DNA of 64,000 nucleotides. It comes from Leuconostoc gasicomitatum LMG 18811 (GTDB lineage: Bacteria > Bacillota > Bacilli > Lactobacillales > Lactobacillaceae). Positions 16,480-24,199 of the stretch are shown in pieces (positions within the stretch are counted from its first letter, which is position 1; every line of letters starts with the position of its first letter). Made by a program: the position numbers and the translations under genes. The notes below the pieces were generated by a model that was not told the DNA's origin, did not search any database, and saw only the letters and a program-made list of their open reading frames with translations. The stretch is from contig NC_014319.1 in assembly GCF_000196855.1 (NCBI RefSeq), positions 186,001-250,000 of the forward strand, given 5' to 3'.

Positions 16480-17541
16480 ATGACAAGCACAGTTCAAGAC
16501 ATTTATATGTCAAATGCCACTCAAAAAAAGAATTGGCAAGCATTTCTGATTAAACTTGGTATTACCCAATTTGATGATCAAGAGTTAGATGTGATTGAGC
16601 AAACAATAGGTATTTATGATGGCGATCAACTAGTTGCAACGGGATCCATCGCAGGAAACATTATAAAATATGTCGGCACTTGCGTCATTGGCGAAATGAT
16701 CAAGGGCGCAAGGTTTAATCAATTGATGACAGTTTTAGAAAATCGCATGGCTTTGTTAGGACGATTTCATCAATTTGTATATACAAAACCATTATATGTA
16801 CAAAGTTTTGAACATATTGGCTTTAAATTGCTAGCTAATTCAAATGAAGGTGCTCTTCTTGAGAAGGGGGCACCGGATGTCCAAGATTTTTTAAATACTA
16901 TTCCAAAAGCACCACAAGGTGTTCAAAAAATAGGGAGTGTTGTTGTTAATGCGAATCCATTTACGATAGGGCACCGATACTTAATTGAAAAAGCAGCAAG
17001 TGAAAATAATTTAGTATATGTATTTGTTGTTAACCAAGATGTTTCTTTATTCCATACAGATGAACGTTTTGAATTAGTCAAGCAGGGGGTCAAAGATTTA
17101 AAAAATGTTGTTGTTGTTGCAGGTGGTGACTATATCATTAGTTATTTAACTTTTCCGTCGTATTTTATAACCAATACACAACAAGTTATTGATTACCAAA
17201 CAACAATAGATGCGCGTATTTTTAAGAACATTATTGCCCTATCATTGTCAATTCAAACGAGATATGTCGGTAGTGAACCGCTATCTTATACAACTTCTTT
17301 ATATAATCAAACATTAGTACGTGAATTAAAACCAGAGATAAACGTAATAATCGTACCCAGAATAGCACAATATAATCAAACAGAAATAATATCAGCTCGT
17401 AAAGTTCGGCAAGCGATTGCGGATGATGATTTTGAAACGTGGTCTGAGATAGTGCCTGAGACCACAAAAAAATTTATTAGCCAACATTTAGCTGAACTGC
17501 AAATGCGCATTAGAAAGGGACAAAAGATTAATGGAAATTAA
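16480..17541 (+). CDS. citC: [Citrate (pro-3S)-lyase] ligase
   Basis: A 353-residue acetyl-activating enzyme. The N-terminal GNAT-like region (about 1-130; QLVATGSIAGN) is followed by a nucleotidyltransferase domain with VNANPFTIGHRYLIE (TIGH motif) and a C-terminal EIISARKVRQAI (the ISxxxVR ATP-binding motif). It acetylates the thiol of the prosthetic group on CitD with acetate and ATP, switching on citrate lyase. ATG 16480 sits four bases after the mae stop, so coupled translation is likely; the SD is weak (GTGGAA). Its stop overlaps the citD start by 11 bases. Confidence 0.92.
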   Translation: MTSTVQDIYMSNATQKKNWQAFLIKLGITQFDDQELDVIEQTIGIYDGDQLVATGSIAGNIIKYVGTCVIGEMIKGARFNQLMTVLENRMALLGRFHQFVYTKPLYVQSFEHIGFKLLANSNEGALLEKGAPDVQDFLNTIPKAPQGVQKIGSVVVNANPFTIGHRYLIEKAASENNLVYVFVVNQDVSLFHTDERFELVKQGVKDLKNVVVVAGGDYIISYLTFPSYFITNTQQVIDYQTTIDARIFKNIIALSLSIQTRYVGSEPLSYTTSLYNQTLVRELKPEINVIIVPRIAQYNQTEIISARKVRQAIADDDFETWSEIVPETTKKFISQHLAELQMRIRKGQKINGN

Positions 17542-17824
17542 GAAAACCGCAATAGCGGGAACATTGGAGTCATCTGATGTTCAAATTATGTTAACTCCGG
17601 GAACGGATGGCATTGTATTTGACCTCGTATCAGATGTTGCTAAACAATTTGATGAGGCAATTAAGGAAACGATTAATCAAGTTCTGTCAGAGTATGACGT
17701 TCAAAACGCCATTGTAAAAGTGGTAGATAAAGGCGCCTTGGATATGGTTATTAAAGCGCGAACTGTTGCAGTAGTACAACGAGCTCTCGATATTATAGAT
17801 GAACCTAAGTGGGAGGTGCTGTAA
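17531..17824 (+). CDS. citD: Citrate lyase acyl carrier protein (gamma subunit)
   Basis: A 97-residue protein. Near the N-terminus AGTLESSD places Ser14 at the known attachment site of the 2'-(5''-triphosphoribosyl)-3'-dephospho-CoA group. DKGALDMVIKARTVAVVQRA is the conserved C-terminal half. It carries the acetyl/citryl thioester between CitF and CitE in the lyase complex. SD GAAAGGG precedes the ATG inside citC. Its TAA overlaps the citE ATG (TAATG). Confidence 0.95.
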   Translation: MEIKKTAIAGTLESSDVQIMLTPGTDGIVFDLVSDVAKQFDEAIKETINQVLSEYDVQNAIVKVVDKGALDMVIKARTVAVVQRALDIIDEPKWEVL

Positions 17825-18735
17825 TGGCTATAGAAGAAAAATTACGTCGTACCATGATGTTTGTGCCAGGAAATAATCCAGCAATGGTTAAAGACGCAGG
17901 TATTTTTGGGGCTGATTCTATTATGTTTGATCTTGAAGATGCTGTATCGCTTTCAGAAAAAGATGCTGCGCGATACTTGGTATATGAGGCGTTGAAAACA
18001 GTTGATTATGGTCGCTCCGAACTAGTTGTGCGCATTAATGGGCTGGATACACCCTTCTATCGTAATGATATTAAGGCGATGGTTAAGGCGGGAATTGATG
18101 TGATTCGTTTGCCTAAAGTTGAAACGGCAGATATGATACGAGATCTTGAAGGCCTAGTAGCTGAAGCTGAAATAGAATTCGGACGTGAGATTGGGACAAC
18201 ACATTTAATGGCTGCGATTGAGTCTGCACGTGGCGTTGTCAACGCCAATGAAATTGCACGATCTTCCGAACGAATGATTGGTATTGCGTTATCAGCTGAA
18301 GATTATACAACAGATATGAAAACACATCGTTATCCTGATGGACAAGAGTTATTGTATGCACGAAATGTTATTTTACATGCAGCTAGAGCTGCTGGTATTG
18401 CTGCCTTTGATACTGTATTCACTGATTTGAACGATGAAGCAGGATTTAAACGTGAAACTGAGTTAATCCATCAACTTGGTTTTGATGGTAAGTCATTAAT
18501 TAATCCGCGACAAATTGACATGGTTAATCAGGTATATCAGCCATTGAAAAAAGAAATTATAGTTGCTCAAAATGTCATCGCTGCTATTGAGAACGCCAAA
18601 CAAAAAGGCTCGGGTGTTATTTCTATGAATGGACAAATGGTTGACAGACCAGTCGTATTACGTGCTGAACGTGTCATGCGTTTAGCTAAAGCTAATAATT
18701 TAGTTGATGAGGAGGGAAACTACATTGAAAAATAA
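17824..18735 (+). CDS. citE: Citrate lyase beta subunit (citryl-ACP lyase)
   Basis: A 303-residue TIM-barrel protein of the HpcH/HpaI-CitE family. Motifs are [15 protein letters not shown] at the N-terminus, [19 protein letters not shown] (Mg-binding Asp/Glu), [25 protein letters not shown] and a C-terminal [13 protein letters not shown]. It splits citryl-ACP into oxaloacetate and acetyl-ACP. GGGAGG within the end of citD sets the start at ATG 17824, overlapping the citD stop by one base. Its end overlaps the citF start by 11 bases. Confidence 0.95.
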   Translation: MAIEEKLRRTMMFVPGNNPAMVKDAGIFGADSIMFDLEDAVSLSEKDAARYLVYEALKTVDYGRSELVVRINGLDTPFYRNDIKAMVKAGIDVIRLPKVETADMIRDLEGLVAEAEIEFGREIGTTHLMAAIESARGVVNANEIARSSERMIGIALSAEDYTTDMKTHRYPDGQELLYARNVILHAARAAGIAAFDTVFTDLNDEAGFKRETELIHQLGFDGKSLINPRQIDMVNQVYQPLKKEIIVAQNVIAAIENAKQKGSGVISMNGQMVDRPVVLRAERVMRLAKANNLVDEEGNYIEK

Positions 18736-20260
18736 AGTAGAACGTGATATACCTGACGATATTTTAAAACAATCAGACAGTCAAATATTTAGGGGCGTTG
18801 ATTATGGTCAGCCAACAATTCAACGCGTTGCGCCTAAAGTCAAGGCAACAACTGGTCAGAATAAAATTTTAGACTCAGTAGATGAAGTTGTCACACAAAC
18901 TGTTAGAGATGGTATGACAATTTCGTTTCATCATCATTTTCGTGAAGGAGACTATGTCTTTAACAAAATCATGCGCAGTATTATCGATCATGGTTATAAA
19001 AATCTGACGTTGGCGCCATCATCTTTGACAAATGTGATGAATGATATTGTTGTTGAAGCCATTCAAAAGGGTGTCGTAACTGATATTACCTCCTCAGGTA
19101 TGCGTGGTAGTTTAGGTGATGCTGTGTCACATGGTATTTTGAAAAATCCTGTTATATTCAGATCTCATGGTAACCGTGCTCGTGCCATAGAGAGTGGTGA
19201 TATCAAAATTGACGTTGCCTTTCTGGGTGTACCAAACACTGACGATATGGGAAACGCCAATGGTATGAATGGTGTAGCAGCTTTTGGTTCATTAGGGTAT
19301 GCGCTAATTGATGCTCAATATGCGCATACGTTGGTTTTGATTACAGATAATATTAAGCCGTATCCTAATACACCAGCTTCTATTAAGCAAACTCAAGTTG
19401 ATTATATTGTTCAAGTAGATGAAGTTGGGAACCCAGATAAAATTGGCTCAGGTGCAACACGATTTACTAAAGATCCTAAGGAACTTAAAATTGCTAAAAC
19501 GGTTAACGATGTCATTGTTAATTCCGAGTACTTTAAAAATGGCTTTTCATTTCAAACGGGTTCAGGTGGTGCGGCGCTGGCTGTTACAAGGTTTTTACGT
19601 ACAGCAATGATTGAAAAAAATATTAAGGCAGCTTTTGCATTGGGTGGTATTACTAAACCAACGGTTGATTTGTTAAATGAAGGACTAGTTGCCAAAGTAA
19701 TGGATGTTCAAGATTTTGACAAAGGTGCGGCTGAATCAATGAAGGATAATCCATACCAACAAGAAATTGATGCTTCTTGGTATGCTGATCCAGCTAATAA
19801 AGGCGCTATGGTTGACAAATTAGATGTTGCCATTTTATCTGCTTTAGAAATTGACACGAAGTTTAACGTTAACGTCATGTCCGGATCAGATGGCATTATT
19901 CGTGGTGCTATTGGCGGTCATCAAGATGCGGCAATGGCTAAATTAACCATCATTTCAGCGCCACTTGTTCGAGGACGCATTGCAACAATTGTGCCTGAAG
20001 TTACCACAGTTATCACACCAGGTGACTCAATAGATGTGATTGTGACAGAAGTTGGGATCGCTATTAATCCAAAACGACAAGACTTAATGGCTCAATTAAA
20101 GAATGTCCCTGGGCTACCTCTTTACACAATTGAAGCATTGCAAGAAAAAGCGGCAAAAATTGTTGGGACACCAAAACCATTGCAGTTTACAGATCGTGTT
20201 GTTGCAGTTGCTGAATACCGAGATGGGACATTAATTGACGTGATTAAACAAGTGAAATAA
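18725..20260 (+). CDS. citF: Citrate lyase alpha subunit (citrate:acetyl-ACP transferase)
   Basis: A 511-residue protein, close to the family length of about 510. It begins with the CitF pattern [20 protein letters not shown] and contains [31 protein letters not shown] and [12 protein letters not shown]. It exchanges acetyl for citryl on the ACP. The start is a TTG at 18725, set by GGAGGG eight bases upstream; an in-frame upstream ATG at 18704 has no SD. It is followed by a 64-base gap with a small perfect hairpin before citXG. Confidence 0.95.
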   Translation: MKNKVERDIPDDILKQSDSQIFRGVDYGQPTIQRVAPKVKATTGQNKILDSVDEVVTQTVRDGMTISFHHHFREGDYVFNKIMRSIIDHGYKNLTLAPSSLTNVMNDIVVEAIQKGVVTDITSSGMRGSLGDAVSHGILKNPVIFRSHGNRARAIESGDIKIDVAFLGVPNTDDMGNANGMNGVAAFGSLGYALIDAQYAHTLVLITDNIKPYPNTPASIKQTQVDYIVQVDEVGNPDKIGSGATRFTKDPKELKIAKTVNDVIVNSEYFKNGFSFQTGSGGAALAVTRFLRTAMIEKNIKAAFALGGITKPTVDLLNEGLVAKVMDVQDFDKGAAESMKDNPYQQEIDASWYADPANKGAMVDKLDVAILSALEIDTKFNVNVMSGSDGIIRGAIGGHQDAAMAKLTIISAPLVRGRIATIVPEVTTVITPGDSIDVIVTEVGIAINPKRQDLMAQLKNVPGLPLYTIEALQEKAAKIVGTPKPLQFTDRVVAVAEYRDGTLIDVIKQVK

Positions 20261-20272
20261 TGAGTTTAAACA

Positions 20273-20290
20273 ACGAACCTGAAGGTTCGT
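20273..20290 (+). other. Intercistronic hairpin between citF and citXG
   Basis: ACGAACC-TGAA-GGTTCGT is a perfect 7-bp stem with a tetraloop and no T-run. It may be an mRNA processing or stability element that sets the level of the downstream genes. This is inference. Confidence 0.55.
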
Positions 20291-20324
20291 GTACATAGAT
20301 TTAAGAATGGAAAGAGGCAACTGA

Positions 20325-21722
20325 ATGAACGTCTTTGAAAATGGCCGATCAATTGACTTGATGTCTGTATTAGACAATAAGGAATGGCGTAGTCATTACC
20401 AAGAAAGATTAAAAATAAAGTATCCAACAGCAATTATTGTCAGCATTAAGTTAAATATACCCGGACCAATTAAAAGTAGTCCACTACTTAAGGATAGCTA
20501 TAATTTTGGTTTGCGCGACATCAAGCAATATTTAAAGCAATTTAAAATTGTTTACGAACGATTTTTTATTGAAAATACAACTGGTCCTGAAGGCTTTTTG
20601 GCCGTTTTAGGAGATTTGAAAGCAGTTAAATTGGCGACGATTTCATTTGAAGAAACAAGCCCCATTGGTCGCTTGTTTGACATAGATATTATGGCTGAAC
20701 AAAATGAGCAGCAATTGTCGCGGCGTAGTTTAGGGTATCGGGCCCGTACTTGCTTCATTTGCGATAAAGACGCGAAAACATGTATTAAACAAGGGGTTCA
20801 TACGCTTGAATCTGGTTATGACGCAATTAATAAAATTTGTACGATATATATGAAAAAACAGATAACAATTTCAAAACAATCACAAGATCAAATTGTACGT
20901 GCCGCCATGACAGCATTATTGTATGAAGTATCACTAAATCCAAAACCAGGGTTGGTAGATCCTGTGAGTAATGGCGCACATAGTGATATGACAGTTTTCA
21001 CATTTATCGATAGCAGTCTGTCATTACAACAATACTTTAACGAAGCTTATGCCATATCACATGATTTTTCAGGAGATGATTTGACAGTAATGTTTGAAAC
21101 ATTAAGGCAATTGGGCGTAAGAGCTGAAGCAAAAATGTGTGGTGCAACACATGGCGTTAATACGCATAAAGGGGCAATATTTTCGTTAGGCATTTTAATT
21201 TCTGCAATTGCTTATGGTACAAAAATTGGTGGTGTCACTGTAAATGATTTGCAAAAAATTATAACCAAAATGACAGTTAACTTGGTACAGCATGACTTTA
21301 AAAATCTATATAAAAAGAAACAAAAATTAACTGCTGGTGAACAGCAATATCAACAATACCGATTGCCAGGAATTCGTGGCGAGGCTGCAGCGGGTTTTCC
21401 CATAGTTATGGATATGGCGTTGCCGTTCTTATTAAAATCTGTAGGATCAACGAGTCAGCGTCTATTAGATACATTGATGAAAATTGCGAGTTCTATTGTT
21501 GATACTAACTTAATTAAGCGTGCAGGTAGTCCTGATATTTTAACAGAACTCAAGCAATGGTCAGCGACGTATTTTGAATTAGGTGGCAGTCAAACATCTG
21601 CGGGGATAACTTATTTAAAAAAATTAGATGTTGAATTTGTGCAACGTCATTTAAGTATAGGTGGCACCGCGGATAATTTAATTTCAACGGTTTTCCTTGC
21701 AAGGTTGGTTGGTGGTATATGA
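20325..21722 (+). CDS. citXG: CitX-CitG fusion: holo-citrate lyase synthase / triphosphoribosyl-dephospho-CoA synthase
   Basis: A 465-residue fusion. Residues 1-175 are CitX-like: GPIKSSPLLKDSYNFGL, FFIENTTGPEGFLAVLG, then GRLFDIDIM and YRARTCFICDKDAKTCI. This domain transfers the prosthetic group to CitD. Residues about 185-465 are CitG: VSLNPKPGLVDPVSNGAHSD, TIDSSLSL-like FTFIDSSLSL, GVNTHKGAIFSLGI and LPGIRGEAAAGFP. This domain makes the group from dephospho-CoA and ATP. Leuconostoc citG and Haemophilus citXG share this fusion. SD AAAGAGG lies eight bases before the ATG. Its stop overlaps the next gene's start (ATGA). Confidence 0.9.
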   Translation: MNVFENGRSIDLMSVLDNKEWRSHYQERLKIKYPTAIIVSIKLNIPGPIKSSPLLKDSYNFGLRDIKQYLKQFKIVYERFFIENTTGPEGFLAVLGDLKAVKLATISFEETSPIGRLFDIDIMAEQNEQQLSRRSLGYRARTCFICDKDAKTCIKQGVHTLESGYDAINKICTIYMKKQITISKQSQDQIVRAAMTALLYEVSLNPKPGLVDPVSNGAHSDMTVFTFIDSSLSLQQYFNEAYAISHDFSGDDLTVMFETLRQLGVRAEAKMCGATHGVNTHKGAIFSLGILISAIAYGTKIGGVTVNDLQKIITKMTVNLVQHDFKNLYKKKQKLTAGEQQYQQYRLPGIRGEAAAGFPIVMDMALPFLLKSVGSTSQRLLDTLMKIASSIVDTNLIKRAGSPDILTELKQWSATYFELGGSQTSAGITYLKKLDVEFVQRHLSIGGTADNLISTVFLARLVGGI

Positions 21723-22507
21723 CGAGTTTTATAACAAGTGACAAAGTTAAGCTGTCTTATACAGATCAAGGCGATGGTCAAGCGGTAATTTTGTTAACTG
21801 GATATGCTGGTGTGAAAGAAGAGTGGTATTATCAATCAGCCTGTTTACTCGAACTTGGTTTTCGGGTGATTGCCTTGGATTGGCGCTGTCATGGTGCCTC
21901 GACACATACGGCAAAAAATTTAAAAATTATGCGATTGGCTGCAGATTTACATGAGTTAATTTTAAATTTGAAGTTGAGAGGTGTTAGATTGATAGGACAT
22001 TCCATGGGTGGCAGTGTGATATGGGCCTATACAGTACTCTTTGGTTATCAAAACATTGATTGCATCATCATAATAGATGAATCGCCAAAATTGTTTAACG
22101 ATGAGGGATGGTCGGGTGGTTTAGTTAATTTAAAATGGGACAATCTTTTGATGATTTCTGAGCAAATACCTTTCTTAAAAATGAATAAACAACCAATAGA
22201 TAATGAGTTACGAGTAATACTAAATGGCGTTAAAAAATTAAATCCTTTTGATTTTGATTTAGGTCATGAATTGCTGATTGACCATTTATTGCAAGATTGG
22301 TGTCAAGTAGTTAGAGACATTAAAGTACCACAGTTATTTGTTAAAGGCGCATGTACATCAATATGGGGAAAGGGTTATCTTGATTATTGTGAACAATTAA
22401 ACAATGAGTTCACAACATTGGTAACGCTTAATAATGTCGGACATATGCCACAGGTAGAAGACTATAAATCCTTTAATAGTAATATTATAAGCTTTATAAA
22501 GGGATAG
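21719..22507 (+). CDS. Alpha/beta hydrolase within the citrate operon
   Basis: A 262-residue alpha/beta hydrolase. The oxyanion segment is VILLTGYAGVKEEW, the nucleophile elbow is GHSMGGS (Ser near residue 99), and the C-terminal His is in NNVGHMPQVEDY; a catalytic Asp is plausible in the VPQLFVKGACTSIWG region but is not certain. ATG overlaps the citXG stop by four bases, so it is translationally coupled and part of the operon. It is not one of the standard cit genes. It could be a (thio)esterase acting on a CoA- or prosthetic-group ester, but the substrate cannot be read from sequence. Confidence 0.8.
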   Translation: MTSFITSDKVKLSYTDQGDGQAVILLTGYAGVKEEWYYQSACLLELGFRVIALDWRCHGASTHTAKNLKIMRLAADLHELILNLKLRGVRLIGHSMGGSVIWAYTVLFGYQNIDCIIIIDESPKLFNDEGWSGGLVNLKWDNLLMISEQIPFLKMNKQPIDNELRVILNGVKKLNPFDFDLGHELLIDHLLQDWCQVVRDIKVPQLFVKGACTSIWGKGYLDYCEQLNNEFTTLVTLNNVGHMPQVEDYKSFNSNIISFIKG

Positions 22508-22614
22508 AGAAATAAAAAATAACTAAGAAGGTGATTACTATAAAGTGATGATTATGTCTATTTTTACAACATTTTGTGAATTTTATAACTAATGGATGAT
22601 GGAGAATTTAAATA

Positions 22615-23940
22615 ATGCTAGATAATAATGATAGTAAAAATACGATGCATAACTGGCGCAGCCGACTTGCTAAAATGGATGCAATTCAAATAAGTGGTAT
22701 TGGCTTGGTTGCTTATATTTTAATGGCAATTTTGCTGGTAGTAGCGATACAGACACACACCTTACCGAATACAATGATCGGTGCTATTTTAGTTTTAGTT
22801 TTGATGGGACATATTTTTTATTACTTAGGGGCGCATCTACCTATTTTTAAGTCGTATCTAGGTGGCGGATCCGTGTTTACTATTTTGGCGACAGCTATAT
22901 TGGTCACAACAGGTATTATGCCACAATCAGTTGTTCATACTGCCTCAGGATTTATTAACGGTATGGATTTCCTGGGATTATATATTGTATCCTTAATTGG
23001 CTCATCAATTTTTAAGATGAATCGTAAAATGTTGTTAAGTGCGGCTATAAGATTCTTACCTGTTGCATTTATCTCAATGGCAATCACATTTTTTGGTGTT
23101 GGCTTAATGGGAATGCTAATTGGTGAGGGGTTTGCTCACGCAGTGTTGTACATCAGTTTACCAATTATGGCAGGTGGCGTTGGTGCTGGTATCGTCCCTT
23201 TGTCAGGCATATATGCGCATGCGTTTGGACGTCCAGCTGCAGCAATATTATCTCAGTTATTTCCAGCAGTTATTTTTGGTAATTTATTGGCTATTATTAG
23301 TGCCGGTTTGGTTTCTAAAATATTTATGACGAGTAAATACAATGGACACGGAGAGTTGTTACATAGTAAAAATAGCAGTGAAAAAGTTGCAAAGGAATTG
23401 AAGCCAGACTATATTCAGATGGGTGTGGGTCTTGTCATTTCGGTATCATTCTTTGTATTTGGCACAATGTTGAGTGCCCTTTTCCCAAATATTAACGCTT
23501 ATGCTTTTATTATTTTAACAATTGTATTAATTAAGGCACTCGGGTTGTTACCCGTTTATTATGAAGAATCAGTGATTATGTTCGGACAACTGGTCGTAAA
23601 GAATATGACACATGCTTTACTTGCCGGTGTTGGATTATCATTGTTGAATATTAAGTTATTATTGAGTGCACTATCTTGGCAGTTTGTTGTTTTGTGTGTA
23701 ACTAGTATCATCATTATATCATTAGCAAGTGCTTTCTTAGGAAAGATGTTTGGACTTTATCCAGTTGAATCAGTTATCACAGCAGGATTGGCTAATAATA
23801 GCATGGGAGGAACTGGAAACGTTGCAGTTTTGGCCGCATCAAATCGTATGCATTTGATTGCTTTTGCACAGATGGGAAATCGAATTGGTGGTGCACTCGT
23901 TTTGGTTATTGCAGGAATTTTAGTATCATTTATGAGATGA
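22615..23940 (+). CDS. citP: Citrate/lactate (malate) antiporter CitP, 2HCT family
   Basis: A 441-residue membrane protein of the 2-hydroxycarboxylate transporter family, matching CitP length (~442). It has the two re-entrant-loop GGxG motifs, MAGGVGAGIVPLSG (near 185) and NNSMGGTGNVAVLA (near 395). It also has the C-terminal MHLIAFAQMGNRIGGALVL with the conserved substrate-binding Arg. It exchanges divalent citrate for monovalent lactate, generating membrane potential. It lies 107 bases after the hydrolase gene, in the same direction; the GGAG SD is nine bases upstream. A terminator follows directly. Confidence 0.93.
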   Translation: MLDNNDSKNTMHNWRSRLAKMDAIQISGIGLVAYILMAILLVVAIQTHTLPNTMIGAILVLVLMGHIFYYLGAHLPIFKSYLGGGSVFTILATAILVTTGIMPQSVVHTASGFINGMDFLGLYIVSLIGSSIFKMNRKMLLSAAIRFLPVAFISMAITFFGVGLMGMLIGEGFAHAVLYISLPIMAGGVGAGIVPLSGIYAHAFGRPAAAILSQLFPAVIFGNLLAIISAGLVSKIFMTSKYNGHGELLHSKNSSEKVAKELKPDYIQMGVGLVISVSFFVFGTMLSALFPNINAYAFIILTIVLIKALGLLPVYYEESVIMFGQLVVKNMTHALLAGVGLSLLNIKLLLSALSWQFVVLCVTSIIIISLASAFLGKMFGLYPVESVITAGLANNSMGGTGNVAVLAASNRMHLIAFAQMGNRIGGALVLVIAGILVSFMR

Positions 23941-23958
23941 AATATAGTCATATCTGAC

Positions 23959-23987
23959 AGATAAGTTATTTATAACTTATCTTTTTT
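23959..23987 (+). terminator. Terminator of the citrate operon
   Basis: AGATAAGTTA-TTTA-TAACTTATCT followed by a six-T run, 19 bases after the citP stop. Confidence 0.92.
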
Positions 23988-24038
23988 CTGTAATGGTGTA
24001 TTATAAATTTAGGGAATAAGATGTATTTCATAGATATA

Positions 24039-24056
24039 TTGTAAATTAATACACAA
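24039..24056 (+). promoter_or_regulatory. Candidate Rex operator upstream of adhE
   Basis: TTGTAAATTAATACACAA matches the Rex consensus TTGTGAANNNNTTCACAA except at one position in each half. Rex senses NADH/NAD+ and represses adhE in many Firmicutes. Assignment to this site is inference. Confidence 0.65.
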
Positions 24057-24070
24057 TCTATAAAAATAAT

Positions 24071-24084
24071 AGAAAGCGCTTACA
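24071..24084 (+). promoter_or_regulatory. cre (CcpA) site upstream of adhE
   Basis: AGAAAGCGCTTACA fits the cre consensus TGWAANCGNTNWCA with the central CG and both flanks intact. It lies upstream of the -35, a position compatible with activation. Confidence 0.75.
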
Positions 24085-24127
24085 AATCCTATTATAACAG
24101 TAGATTAAAAACTTTTATAAAAATACT

Positions 24128-24156
24128 TGCTTTTTATAAACGGGTGTTATATACTT
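24128..24156 (+). promoter_or_regulatory. adhE promoter
   Basis: TTGCTT (24128-24133), a 17-base spacer, then TATACT (24151-24156). Confidence 0.8.
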
Positions 24157-24199
24157 ATATTGTTAAGTAATGAGCAAACAATAAAAGGAGCACATCATT

